Assembly (NCBI GenBank): GCA_021613535.1
Contig: CP075496.1
Span: 2,356,001-2,420,000, forward strand
From: Adineta vaga
Lineage: Eukaryota; Rotifera
DNA length: 64,000 nt
Direction of reading: 5' to 3'
In this document: positions 51,701-63,404 of the stretch, piece after piece
Position numbering within the stretch: the stretch's first letter is position 1
How the letters are laid out: each line of letters opens with the position of its first letter
The notes under the pieces: model-generated
The model's input: the letters and a program-made list of their open reading frames with translations, nothing else
Database searches by the model: none
What the model was told of the DNA's origin: nothing
Program-made: the position numbers and the translations under genes

Positions 51701-54493
51701 ATAGTAAATGTGGTGTGTACGTTTGCAAATATGCTGACGTATGTATTCGACATGCGAGTGTTCGACGAACATGGGAAGGAAATCTAACGATTAAAATGAT
51801 CGTTTTTAAGGTGAGCATTGATGATATTTATGAGAAAAATAAACTGATCATTGATCTCGTCTATTAGATTGTTGAAGGAAAAAAAACAGCTGCTCTTGTT
51901 CGTAAAGGACCCAAACTACAACCTATATCACCTACAGTACATTTTACATGTCATTCTTCAGTCATTACACCGAAAGAAACGGATGATCTCGAAAAACAAT
52001 TCGATCAATCTCAGGTAGAAATTAAAGATATAAATTATTGTTTTATTTTAAATAATTCTTTCTTTATATAGATATTTTTATATGAATTCAAGGGTCGAGA
52101 AACAGTGAAACGACCACATCATTGTTTACCATATGCTATTGTCAGCCTCATACAAGATGGTCTGTATCATTTTTTTAAACGTTTCGTTTAGAATTTCATA
52201 TTCATTTTTAGGAAGTCAATGGCCAACGAATTTTGATGATCTGGGTAATGAGCCTGATATTTTAGAAACAGATACTCTACGAGTGATTGCGCAAGCTGAT
52301 GATCCTTCATTACAAAATAAATTAAAAGAGAATGTTGAGTTAGCTGAAGCAGCCACACTTGCATTGCAACATGTCTATGAAGAAGATCTTCCTGCTCCAT
52401 CACTATCACCACCATCATTCCCTGTCGTTGAAGGAGAACAAGAACAACAACTACCTCAACTATTAACGGATTCAGAAACAATACCAACACTAACAACGAC
52501 ATCATCAGATAATACATCCACTCAGATAGTTAATGGTGTCGATTCATTGTCGTCTCCGGCACCTTTAAGCGAACATTTGCTAACAACAACAACAACAATA
52601 CCATTTTCAACAGAAATAACGACAGATATTACGAATGGTTCATTAAATTCTACGGTAATACCACCACCTCCACCTTCACCACCATCTTCATCAGCAACAC
52701 CTTCTGCAAGCAAAACACCAACTCCATCAGAAGCAACTGTGATACCATTATCTACTTCGGGTGCAGCTATGCAAGCAGCTTATCGACAACAAACAGGACT
52801 TTTAGGTGCTTTACCAGGTGCGGCTGCTCTACGGTCAGTTCCAGGCTCTGTCTATGCTACAACAGCTGGTCTAATGAATGGTCATTCTGGACAAATAGTA
52901 TATGGTGGTAAGTTCTCACTTTTAATCTAATAATGAAACGTTATGTTACATTACTTATGTCTTAATCATCCTAGGTATGTCAGCAGATGCTCTACGTAGT
53001 TTTGGAAGTACAGCAGCTGGTTCTGCTGCTACTTCCTATGTATTGACTAATCATGCTGGTCAAACAGTACAACAACCTGCACTGTATGCTGCACAGCTAC
53101 AAGCTATTGCTCAACAACAACAACAACACCAACAACAAGCAGCTCAATTAGCTGCGTTTGCTGCAGCTCAACAGCAACAACAACAAAGTTTAATGAATGG
53201 TATACCAGCTGGTTGTATGCTTGTACGTACAGCTAATGGTGGTTATGCTCTATTGGCACAATCTCCGACAGCTGCAGCAGCAGCACTACAAGCACAGGCA
53301 CCACTTGCACAGCAACAATATTTTTCTATAAATGCGGCTGGTCAACCAACAGCAGTTTCAGCAGGGGCAGGAGGACGATTTCCTGTTGCCTTTGTTGGTG
53401 GTCAACCACAACAAGTTATGTATCAATACGCTGGACAACCAACTATGCAAGCTGCTCCAACACAATACATTCAACTGCCGTCAAATTATGCACAACAGCA
53501 ACAGGCACATCAACAGTTATCAACGAGTCCTGTTATGCAATCAACAGCGTCAGCCGCAGCACAAGGTTTGTTCAATTTTTCAATAAAACTTCCTGTAGAC
53601 TATACATAATCTTCTTTGTTTCTAGCTTACACGAATCAACCAACCATACAATATATTAGTGCATCACAATCAGCTAATAATAGTGCTAATAATTCTTCAT
53701 CGAATTCTATGTCTTCGATGAATCCGTCGGGAACATTACTATCATCATCTCCGACATCCGCAATGATTTCACCCCAAAAACAAAGTGCTGCATCAGCAAC
53801 AGCTGCTGCTCTTCAACAACAACAGCAATATCAACATGCCCAATATTCAACAACATCATCTCAACAACAGCAGCAGCAACATCAATCTGTTAATACTGCG
53901 CATGGTACTAATGTTTATTATGCAGCAATAGCTCAAGCACAAGCTCAATATACAGCACAAGTACAAGCCCAACAACAAGCAGCTATGCTAGCACAACAGC
54001 AACAACAACTGAATTTAGTTTCTCAAGTACGAAATTGAATATATGATTTGAGAGAGAGAGAAGAATTGTATATCTGTTTTTTTTTAATATTTAGATGCCA
54101 TATGCAACTCAACAAGGTGTTCCACAACAGATGTATTATGCAACACCCGGTGGTCAAACAATATATCAAGCAGGTGGTCAAAGTTACGTTCTTTCTCAGC
54201 CAGGAACTACGACAACTGGTGCTCCAGCAATATATTCTGCAGGTCCTGCATTGCATAATGGTGCTACTCAACAACAAAATCAGCAGCAATCCATAGCTTA
54301 TCAAATAGCAGCTGCTGCCAACGGGCAACCCACAAATGCCGCCTATCAAATGCTTACTGCTGCATCCAATGGTAATGTACCTACATCACAACAGACGTCA
54401 GCAAATGCTGGTGTTGTTGTTCAACAATCAGCACAACTCGCACAACGTCCAAGTGTCTTATCACAAATGCGACATCATCCATACAGAAATTAA
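48738..54493 (+). CDS. TASOR-family protein (DUF3715 pseudo-PARP domain) with Q/A-rich tail
   Basis: Ten phase-consistent exons (48738-48822, 48885-49034, 49538-49684, 51698-51810, 51868-52014, 52072-52159, 52212-52907, 52975-53565, 53626-54026, 54095-54493) give 938 residues. Residues about 40-250 match the TASOR/TEX15 N-terminal domain: WKPIKVELI, FEEQYGFLIEND, ICSNGYHC, LGHSKCGVYVCKYADVCI, IVFKIVEGKK, YEFKGRETVKRPHHCLPYAI. In vertebrates TASOR is the scaffold of the HUSH heterochromatin-silencing complex. The other two thirds are Ser/Thr/Pro-rich and then Gln/Ala-rich, unlike vertebrate TASOR, and end with QMRHHPYRN. One intron of 2.0 kb (49685-51697) is far longer than its neighbours. The function in this animal is inference from the domain. 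Confidence 0.82.
49685..51697 (+). other. 2.0-kb intron of the TASOR-like gene
   Basis: T-rich on the plus strand, with CT runs (49926-49942, 50663-50682) and several random-looking ORFs on both strands. I found no recognisable nested gene, transposon ORF or terminal repeats. It is about 30 times the usual intron length here. Confidence 0.7.
53110..54010 (+). repeat. CAA/CAG- and GCA-rich low-complexity coding region
   Basis: Several short poly-Gln and Ala-rich tracts spread over the 3' exons of the TASOR-like gene (about 53107-53190, 53810-53885, 53930-54010). They are mixed-codon runs and so encode peptide-level low complexity. Confidence 0.8.
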
Positions 54494-54805
54494 ATATAAA
54501 TCTGTCGTTTTTTCACTTTTGTTTATCACTATTTGGTAACAGTAGGATATCAGCGTTTGATCATATTATCTAACTCCGAAAATTTCACTTACTTGTGTGT
54601 CACATTTTGTTTACTTCAATATATTGCTAACACTTGTACATTGAAATCAAATATATTCAACTATTATTTCATTTATGTTTTGTTTTTGATTGTATATAAA
54701 AGAAAAAAGAAAGAAATAGAAACGCCATTGTAATCGTATATGAACATATTCTTATTCTTCATACATATTTGATTTAACTACAATTCTCTAGATATTTGAG
54801 AAATA
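54494..54805. other. Short intergenic region
   Basis: 312 nt between the TASOR-like stop and the HIG1-domain start, same strand. An acceptor-like TTCTCTAG ends at 54790, 15 nt before the next ATG. No other feature seen. Confidence 0.5.
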
Positions 54806-56050
54806 ATGGGTAAGGATGATGATAATCTTGAATATTATAAAGCAAAACAAAATGTTGGACAAGCATCTGTAAGTAAACCAGAAACAAAAAAGTCATCGAC
54901 ATCCTCAGCAACAAAAAAGACTTCGTTACAATCAAATTCAGCCGGTTATGTTCCCATGAATGAATTACCAGCAAAAGAACGTGAATTTGAACGTTATAAA
55001 GAAATCACATTTGCACAAAAAGCAAGTGATCGAGCAAAGAAAAATCCACTTATTCCGTAAGAATATTTTTGAGTATATCAAACATTCATAATTAGTTTTA
55101 TAGGATTGGTTTATTGGGAACAGTGGCAGCATTAACATTAGGTCTACGTGCAGTCTCTCGTGGTGATCGATGGCAATCACAAATGATGATGCGGTAAATA
55201 TTAATATTAAAAAATAACATCACATCATTTCTCAATAATGTTTTTCTTGTTATTTAGTGCTCGAATTGGGTATGTTGTTGTTTTTTCTTTTCTCAATCTA
55301 CGCAATAAAAATATTTATTTTTAACCAGATGTCTAGCGTCTGATTATTTTCCATATGAGTATCAGATCTTTCTTACATGTTGAGTACATAGTTTTCTTCC
55401 TGAATCGAGTTCTTTTTATTTACTACAATATCCCTGGAATAATTTTGCCAAAACCTAATTGAATCATTTTGCATGAGAAAATAACTGAATTACATTCTTA
55501 TCTATTAACTATTATAAACAACATCTCGACTAATCATTTTTGCACATATTTTATTCTTCTCTAAAAATACGCGAAATCTTCTACACAAAACTATGAAGAA
55601 GATTTAACCTAATTTCACACGAGAGAATAAAAAAATTTTTTCTTTACATATTAAAATTTACTATTCGACCTGGATATTATGATGAATTATTCAATAGTAA
55701 AGAACAGCTTTTTTGTACTTGGAGGACAAAAATATATGAATGAATTATTCATTTTCTGAGCTATACAATGTCATAGAACTGACAATTATTAATTGATATC
55801 AAATAGTCTGAGTAAATCAATACGAAAAATATTTCTTTCAATATGTTCTCTCATATGATCATTAGGATAGAATTCCCAATTTCTTCATACATATCCAATT
55901 AGACCAAATTGAATATAAGAAGAATACTTATTTCTTTTTAGTGCTCAAGGTTTTACCATTCTTGCTGTTCTTGCATCTATTGTCTATGCTGGTCAAAGTC
56001 AAGGATCCCCAGACGACCCCTCACCACCTCGTCGATCTTCTTCTTCCTAA
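54806..56050 (+). CDS. HIG1-domain mitochondrial protein (HIGD2/RCF1-like)
   Basis: Inner-membrane factor for respiratory complex III/IV assembly in the RCF1/HIGD2 family. Four exons: 54806-55056, 55104-55193, a 12-nt microexon 55258-55269, and 55942-56050; 153 residues. The HIG1 domain is clear: KKNPLIPIGLLGTVAALTLG, then RGDRWQSQMMMRARIGAQGF and a second hydrophobic segment TILAVLASIVYAG, giving two membrane spans with the conserved R-x-G-A-Q-G-F turn. The microexon supplies ARIG within that turn, so it is well supported. The N-terminal 70 residues are Lys/Ser-rich and may include targeting information. The last intron (672 nt) is long for this window. Confidence 0.88.
55270..55941 (+). other. 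Long intron of the HIG1-domain gene
   Basis: 672-nt AT-rich intron following the 12-nt microexon. No ORF or repeat of note. Confidence 0.6.
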
Positions 56051-56567
56051 CATTTTTTTTAATCTTCTGTCATATGTAATAGATAAATATATTTTGTCTT
56101 TTTTCCTTGAAAGTTGTCCAACACATACAAGATTGATCTTTCCATTTGTTGAATATGATTTGATATCGTCATTTTTATCCAATAACGAAAGACAAAACCA
56201 TACATAAAATTGAAATTTAGAAGTGACATAAAGAAGATCTAAGTGTTGCACTGATACTGTTTGTGTAATAACAAACAAAAAAGAAAGAAAAGCTCACATA
56301 TAAAATATAACTGTACAGACGATGGCAATCACAAGAAGAATAAAAACTGATGACAACATACAAGGAGAAAATGTTCTATAGACAAATAAGTAGACAAAGG
56401 AGAATAAATAAACAATATATAGGTATATGAAATGATCTAGATTCTGCATGGATAAAATGAGAATATATATATGTATTTATCACCGGATGATAAATAAATA
56501 CGACCGGAAAGAACATGTATCGGACGGATGATGTAGATTCAAGATGTCGATTAGAATCTGATATGAG
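56051..56567. other. Convergent intergenic region
   Basis: About 520 nt between the 3' ends of the HIG1-domain and GRAM-domain genes. No supported feature. Confidence 0.5.
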
Positions 56568-58896
56568 TCATGAGAATTCTTTGGATGTTGGTAGAGAAGT
56601 TTTCATTGACGATGGCCAAATATGATGTAATGATTGTAATCGATTTTCTATTCGATATGCGAGTTTAATTAAATAAAATGAATGAATTACTAAGAGGATT
56701 ACAAAGATTAAAATTAGAAATGATGTTTTTATTGGATAAGTTTTAAATTGATTGAATAATAGAGATAAATATTCAATGAATAGTTTGATAATAGATATAA
56801 TAGATAAAAAAATAATACGAAAATATTTTCGTAAGAAACCATTTGTGTTGGAATTCATCGGTGATAAATCATTATTTATCAGTAAATTTGATGACGATTC
56901 TAATGTAGATATTGGAGATTTTGAACGATTAGATGGTGATAAAGTTCGATCACGACTATGACTTGTTTGTCGTGTTCGAGATGATGTACGATGATATCCT
57001 ATCGGGCTATCTCCTACGATGATGAAAAAGACATGATTTTGTTTTCGAAAAATTGTTATCATAGGAAAGTAACATATGAATCCTGATAATTCACCTTATT
57101 TACTAAGTCTGTATTAATATGACATATGTTTCAATATTTCTTGTGTATAATCTTATGTTAAAAATGATTAGTCCATCATATTCATGAACAGATTGTCTAT
57201 AAATTAATACGAACATTTGTTTTATGAAGAAAACAAAATTCAATCGATACATTATTTTATGAACTGAACTCGAGTACATATTACCGAAAACATATATAGT
57301 TCACCTTCGGAACTTATATCCGGAGTAAATTTTTGGAATATTAAAAGCATTTTTTTCCCCCGATAGCATAATTAGTCTATTTGAATGAATGTTGATTTCA
57401 TCGTTAACAAAAGAAATTTAGTTTTTCAGCAAAAAAAAGAACTACTCAATTATAATCATATTTATAATGCTTCTCTACGAATGTTAACTTATGATTCGAT
57501 GACGTATAGGTTAGAAACCTTTTCCACTAGCCGAATAAGTAATCGTATGATGTAATAAAAAAATGGGAAAAAATCTTGGATTAAATTTAAGATCTTACTT
57601 GATATGGTATCAGTTTGTTTCTGTTGAGTTTTACTATGATGTGAGGATCGATTCGGTGGATTGTTTTGACATAGATTACCATTAAGATCACTAGATAAAT
57701 TGGAATCGATGGTTGAAGTTTTGAAATTTATTTTCTTTTTATCTGAATTAAAAGATTTTTTTGTTGATTGTTGTTGCAACTGATGTTTATCATCACTACT
57801 CTTTGAAGAAACGGATTGAGGTCGTCGTTTATTGATATTAATTGTTCGATCTTGTCCTAAACACATTTGTAGAACGTTATCATGTTCAGATTCATCCAAT
57901 GTTTCATAATGATTATTATGTTTCGATTTTTTTGTTGATTTTGTACTATAATTAGGATTACTATTTGATGACTTTAATGTTCCATTTTGCATTAAACGAC
58001 TGTCGTCATCATCTGCTGTTGAGCTTATTTCATTATTAAAACGTGAACAGATCGAAATGATTTTATCAAAAGCTTGATCACGTTGAAGAAATGAAGCATA
58101 GATAATCTTTTTCCCCGTAGGTTTCAATTGAATACCAATAGCTGTAGGAAAGATAAATGCTACACGTTCTTTAGTTACATTATCAATTTGTTCCCAACGA
58201 TAAACATGTTTTGTCACGTATGATATTATACGAGAATGAAAACAAAGATAGCGATCAGTTATATACATTTTACCTTGTAATAAAATATCTCCTGTAGGAA
58301 ACAATTCGATTAAACAAAGAAGAAATAATTATTGAACGATTTCTCTTACCTTGATATGCACATACATAGGAATCGATTAATTCAGGCATATCATCATCAG
58401 CTATTTCAGATTTAAATAATTTTTGAAAATGTTTTACACGTCGAGATGATTGTTCAGATGTAGTTCCATCAGATTTTTGTTGTCCACTATCACGTCTTGA
58501 TGTATCAAGTTGTTGTTGTTGTTGTTTTTGTTGACGAAGTTGTTTTGGAAGATTATTTAATTCTAAAGAATTATTATCATCAGTATATCGATCTTCTTGT
58601 TCACTTTCTAATTCACTATCAGTTGTCGTTGATGATACTGTTGTAAGCGAATTGATTTGTAGTAAAGAAGAAGAAGAAGTTTTGTCATTTGAATTTGCAA
58701 GTTTAGCACCAGTACTATCAATTGATGATGAAGATGAATTTGCGACAGTTATATTATTTCCTGGAAGTTTCGCTTGATTCGATGAACATTTTGAAAATGA
58801 ATCTTTTTTTTGTAGAACAGTTTTCGATTCATTCGTATTGGTTTCATCAAAGACATTCGATGAAATTATCATTGATACAGGTCGACTATTGGCCAT
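56568..58896 (-). CDS. GRAM-domain membrane protein (GRAMD1/GRAMD2-like, no VASt domain)
   Basis: Three exons (58350-58896, 57599-58291, 56568-57013) give 561 residues. After a Ser-rich, poly-Gln N-terminus comes HFQKLFKSEIADDDMPEL, SYVCAYQGDILLQGKMYITD, and YLCFHSRIISYVTKHVYRW, then ITKE-like NVTKERVAFIFPTAIGIQL: the GRAM domain of the GRAMD1/Aster and GRAMD2 family, which binds membrane lipids at ER-plasma membrane contacts. Aster proteins carry a sterol-transfer VASt domain next; here there is only a Ser/Lys-rich linker. The C-terminus has two hydrophobic segments (FRIIFLSIISIIKLFIEYL and FLILIFVILLVIHSFYLI), consistent with an ER anchor. Closest in layout to GRAMD2/GRAMD3. Confidence 0.85.
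57014..57598 (-). other. Long intron of the GRAM-domain gene
   Basis: 585-nt intron with GTAAGA donor and CATCATCGTAG acceptor. Reading through the donor would give an alternative C-terminus ending near 57489 with its own hydrophobic stretch (FFPFFYYIIRLLIRLV), so intron retention could produce a second isoform. Confidence 0.45.
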
Positions 58897-61823
58897 TTCA
58901 ACGATATCTAAGAATAGAAAAAAAAGAAGAAATCATTGCATGTAGATACTCTCCTTGTTTTCATCTCTCTATATCTATGTGATTACATTCATCTCGAAAA
59001 CCTCAGGTGATCGTCAATAATATGAGAAAGAAAATAGATTGTGAGAGTCTGAAACACTAATGTAAGCTAAATATAGATTGAAGTAGAAAATTTAATGTCG
59101 AAAAAGAGAAAAGAAGTAATTAAGAAAATGGATGTGCGATGAAGGAAGAAAGAAGATTTTGCATTATTTATAGGTCGAATGTTCTTCAAGTTTTTATTCA
59201 ATCGATATTATAAAGAAAATAGAAATATATATTTTTATACGTTCTTCTCTCTTCCAATTATTCTTCGTTTTTTATTAAACGTCAGTAATATCGATTACAA
59301 GACTGTTTGTCATCATGACGACGCGTATCACCCTTTGCAACGATCATACTCTCTAAAAAAATAACGTTGAATACACAAAAATCATTGACATCAAATAACA
59401 CATACACATACACACATGCTATGTCGACATTATTTGTCATCCGTATTATGAAGGAGAACAAATGAAGAACGAAAGAAAAAAGAAAACGAGAAAGTATCTT
59501 CAAGATAATTATTCATCAGATAGGTTATGGTTAGGATTTCAATTGTTGCTCATTACAAACCCGTAAGCACCATACCACCAATCAGCGTTAAACAACCAAG
59601 TCACCCCATACTATTCTTCTTCTGTTTCTTTTCCTCCTCTGCTTTTGCTTCGACATCGACGAGTGAAAGCAACCGATAGAGAACATGCCATACTCGTTCC
59701 TTGTCTCCATGCCGTTCTTTTTACTCAGTTCTTGTTCGCGTGTTTTCTGCTTTTGAAAAATGCTTGAGTTGAGAACGATCGAGCAAGTATCGCCTCGACA
59801 AAATAATTCTTTGTGTTACAGTCGATCGATAACAAGCGAAAAAAAAAGAGTGAATAAATGAGCACCGAGCGTTAAAAGCAGAATGACATGGATGTTGTTC
59901 TTATAATCAATCTTTAGATGAACGATATTTCTAATGGATCGAAGCATGTGGGAAGAGAAGCACATAATCAAATTCAATTTGACTTCTTTCTTTCGGATAC
60001 TATTCTCATAACCGTAAAAGAGAACAGTTTTTTGTTCTCTTTCTGTTTGCGAGAATTTATCAAAGTCTACAAGTAGCAAATCTATGTCAAACTGAACTTT
60101 AATAATATAGTTAGAAAAGAATATTAATCGCTTCCGTTTTTATCAAAAAAAAAACTTGTTTTTGCATTGTGAGAAAGGATAATTGGACAATCGAAAAAAA
60201 ACGATAATTTCGGCATAGATTATCTTTTTTTCTATCTTCTCGTTCTTTTTTTCTCGAGGTAAAAATAAGATTAATCGTACTTACCGATTCAATGAATAAT
60301 GAAAAACTAAGGATGATTCGATGACGACAAAAATCGAATGATGCTATTCGATATATTTGAATGGTCGATTTTTTGTTTTTATTTGACTCATTTCCGTATT
60401 TCAATATAATGTTGTCGTTGAATTGATAGTCACTTATTATAGTTACTAAGAACAATATGAATATAACTAATATTATTATTCAATGATGAAGACATCTAGA
60501 GACAAGGACAAAACTATGTCGAGAATGAATGAATGAAATTCAAGTCAAACAAAAAAGAAAAGCGAATAGTAGATGTTGATAAATAATCTAGATTGTCAAG
60601 TTAAACATACTATTATTATGTAAATGTTCATATAGAACAGAATGAATGAAGTGAAGAGACAAAAAGAATAGATGATGATCAAATGCCAAAATTCTCATTT
60701 GTCAAAGAAATCTTAAGATTCAATACGCAATAGAATAGATGTCGTTCCATCATAGATAGAACTTTTTTTTGCTTTCTTAGAAAAAAAGAAATTTGATATT
60801 CTTTCGTTTGGTTATAATGTATCTCTTTACGAACATATATTAATAGATCATAAATTGTATGCTCGACACTAATTAATTTTCATGTGTCTTTTTTTCTTCT
60901 TCTACTCTCTATTGAATGCGAAAAAATTGAAGAAAAGTATTGTATAAGCATCATGCAAACATTTGTTTTGTTAAGTTTTGCTATGAGTACTTCTACCCGT
61001 TAAGATTTTAGTTGCTATAGACGATGTAAGATGATTGAAACGAAGAAAAAAAACTACACTCAAGTAAATATAGAATATTCAAGAGATAAATTACATTTGA
61101 AGATCAAGAATATTGACAATCAATAAATTATTCAAATACTATAGGACAATATGAAAGAGAAGATTGATAGAATTGATCTGAAAGATAATGGTATAGATCT
61201 GATCATGAAAAGTAAATTTTAAGAACTATATACTTTAAAATGATATATTTATTCTACTTGGATATCTTGTTCATTATTAGTTTCATTCGTACTTGACAAG
61301 TCTATTTTTCGAATAAAATATAATAGGTTATCCTATTTCGTTGTTAGTAGGATTTGGAAGCGAAACAAAAAGGAAAGTACATATTATGAGAATATATGAT
61401 CTTGTCTTGTAAAAATGTTTTTTGAGAATGATATATAATGAATTTATTGTCACTATGGTCATTGTGGTTGAAATGAAAAAAGATCGATAAATTACTTAAT
61501 ATATATCGAGTCTGATTGGTGAAAATAAATTGTACATGTATGATGTGTTGTAAAATATAAAATTTTGTCAACTGAACTAAAGAGAACATTTACTATTATT
61601 GTCTAGTTTATTACTAAGATAGAATATTGAACGTTATATTGTGAGTTAGCGAACTCTAACATTTGATCATGACAAGAACTACTATGATTGGTTAACAATA
61701 TCGAATATATTCTGCTCATCACTTTTTATTAGGTATGTCTAAAAAATACCTCTCTATCTTTAGATCTCTTTTCAAGCACAATAATCCAAAATCATATTTT
61801 ATAATAATTTTTTTTAAATTGAA
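58897..61823. other. Large intergenic region
   Basis: About 2.9 kb, the longest gene-free stretch. AT-rich with a less AT-rich patch at about 59540-59760 that includes a CCAAT-type element (CCAATCAG near 59578), which may mark the promoter of the GRAM-domain gene. Small ORFs on both strands look random. No RNA gene or repeat recognised. Confidence 0.45.
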
Positions 61824-62650
61824 ATGGTTGCTCCAACAGGATCTTCTCAAAAATCAACAACTACAAGTAAAGATGTTTTGATAGATTTTCTTGCTGGTGG
61901 AACAGGTTTGACTTTAGTCGTGAATTTTATAAAATACATCGGTTTAATTTATATTTTTGACTGTACGTATATTTGTTTATGCCTATTACGTTAGTATCGA
62001 TTTCTTCTAGGAAGCAATATCTAAAACAGCTGTCGCATCAGTCGAACGTGTCAAACTTCTTCTTCAAACTCAAGATGTCAATCAGAAAATTGCTCAAGGA
62101 CAAAAATATAATGGATATGGTGATTGTCTTGTTCGTTGTATTCGAGAAGAAGGTGTAATTTCTCTTTGGTGTGGAAATTGGGCAAATGTTATACGTTATT
62201 TTCCCACAGATCATTTTTTTAGCAAACATTAAACTGTGGTATGGCAGGTGCAACAGGTCTCCTATTTGTCTATCCATTTGATTGTGCTCGAACACGTCTT
62301 GGCTTTGATATTGGCAAATTTGTTCAAGAACGACAATTCAAAGAAATGAATGATTGTATTATTCAAATCTATAAAGTTGATGACATCCAAGATTATTTCA
62401 TTCGTTCTCCTTATTGAATAATGAAAATTTTCAAAAAAGTTGGATGTTTTCGATCTTTATCATGGTTTTCCTGTTGGTGTCGCAGGTATATTTGTTTATC
62501 GAGCATTCTATTTGGTTGGCTATGATACTGGTAAGATCGTTTCAATGAAATCTATCAAATATATATCGTAGTGTTGGTTCATCACTTGTTCTTTATGATG
62601 AATTCAAACGATGGTTAGTCTTAGCTAATCAATCATCTCGTGCAAAATAA
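61824..62650 (+). pseudogene. Decayed ADP/ATP carrier (mitochondrial carrier family)
   Basis: Fragments of the mitochondrial ADP/ATP translocase lie in order but cannot be joined into one protein: a start with VLIDFLAGG (61824-61905), [20 protein letters not shown] to [11 protein letters not shown] (62011-62218), AGATGLLFVYPFDCARTRLG (62252-62417, ending in a stop), DLYHGFPVGVAGIFVYRAFY (62447-62530) and GSSLVLYDEFKRWL (62571-62650). About 50 residues after RYFPT and about 60 before GSSLVLYDE are missing; the latter would contain the RRRMMM nucleotide-binding signature. The first carrier signature Pro is Ser (AVASVERVK). Frames change between pieces. These lesions make a functional carrier unlikely. 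Confidence 0.85.
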
Positions 62651-62900
62651 TTTCGAATTTATTCTCAAAACAAATTTATATTCAATGTTATATTACTTGC
62701 ATTTTTCTTCTCTTAGTAAATTAAACGATCTGATCATTCCATTGGTTTCTTTTCTTATCTGTTCTTTTCTCTTTTACTTTTAATAATAGTGAATTCATAT
62801 CTATAAAAATATTCTCTTTTATTCAATTCAAACATACATTCCTCTCGTATCATGAGACATAACTATTTCTTTTCTTTTCTTTTCTTTTCCTTTTTTACAG

Positions 62901-63134
62901 ATGACGACTTCAAATCAACAACTAGTTGATCTGGATTGGAAATTTGCAATTAATGTAGCTAGCAGCGAAACTGAGGGTAACACTGGTGCTGCTCGACTTT
63001 ATTTAAAACTAACAACAATGTCGAATAATGGCACGAATCGTACTGATATTCCTCTAAGTGTCACCTTAGAACAATTCTATGCACTTGTCCATCAACTTGA
63101 AAAAGCCAAACTGGAAATGGATGTTTATGCTTAA
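62901..63134 (+). CDS. COMMD6: COMMD6-like COMM-domain protein
   Basis: COMM-domain proteins form the Commander complex that recycles endosomal cargo and modulates NF-kB. The single exon encodes 77 residues that are almost only a COMM domain: NQQLVDLDWKFAINVASSE, YLKLTTMSNN, and SVTLEQFYALVHQLEKAK. COMMD6 is the one family member consisting essentially of this domain, and its NQLV-D-x-W-K start matches. The ATG directly follows a strong acceptor (CCTTTTTTACAG at 62889-62900), so either a 5' non-coding exon lies upstream or the mRNA receives a spliced leader. A longer COMMD with lost N-terminal exons is less likely. Confidence 0.82.
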   Translation: MTTSNQQLVDLDWKFAINVASSETEGNTGAARLYLKLTTMSNNGTNRTDIPLSVTLEQFYALVHQLEKAKLEMDVYA

Positions 63135-63404
63135 GAGAAAACAATTCGTTCTTTTTTTTTGACCTTTTTTCTTTTTATCTATTTATTTTTTTCCAACGAG
63201 CATCGTGTTTGTGTTTTTTTTCTTACAATTGCATCACATAAGAGAGACAGAAAGAAAAACGAAAAAGAACCAAAGGAACAAGAAAGAAAAACGTGAACTG
63301 ATAAACAAAGACAGAGAAAAGAAGAAGAAGACGATGATGATGATGAAATAATGTCTCACTGTGCTGAGCTAAGTTTTCTTTTGAAAATAGATATGAAACA
63401 ATGA
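63135..63404. other. Convergent intergenic region
   Basis: 270 nt between the COMMD6-like and DNAJB12/14-like 3' ends, T-rich then GA-rich, no supported feature. Confidence 0.5.

Noticed and set aside
59179-60455. Several ORFs on both strands in the large intergenic region
   Set aside because: Low complexity, without splice-consistent neighbours or family similarity.
61824-62650. A functional multi-exon carrier gene
   Set aside because: Required joins fail in phase, an internal stop occurs and the third carrier repeat is largely missing.
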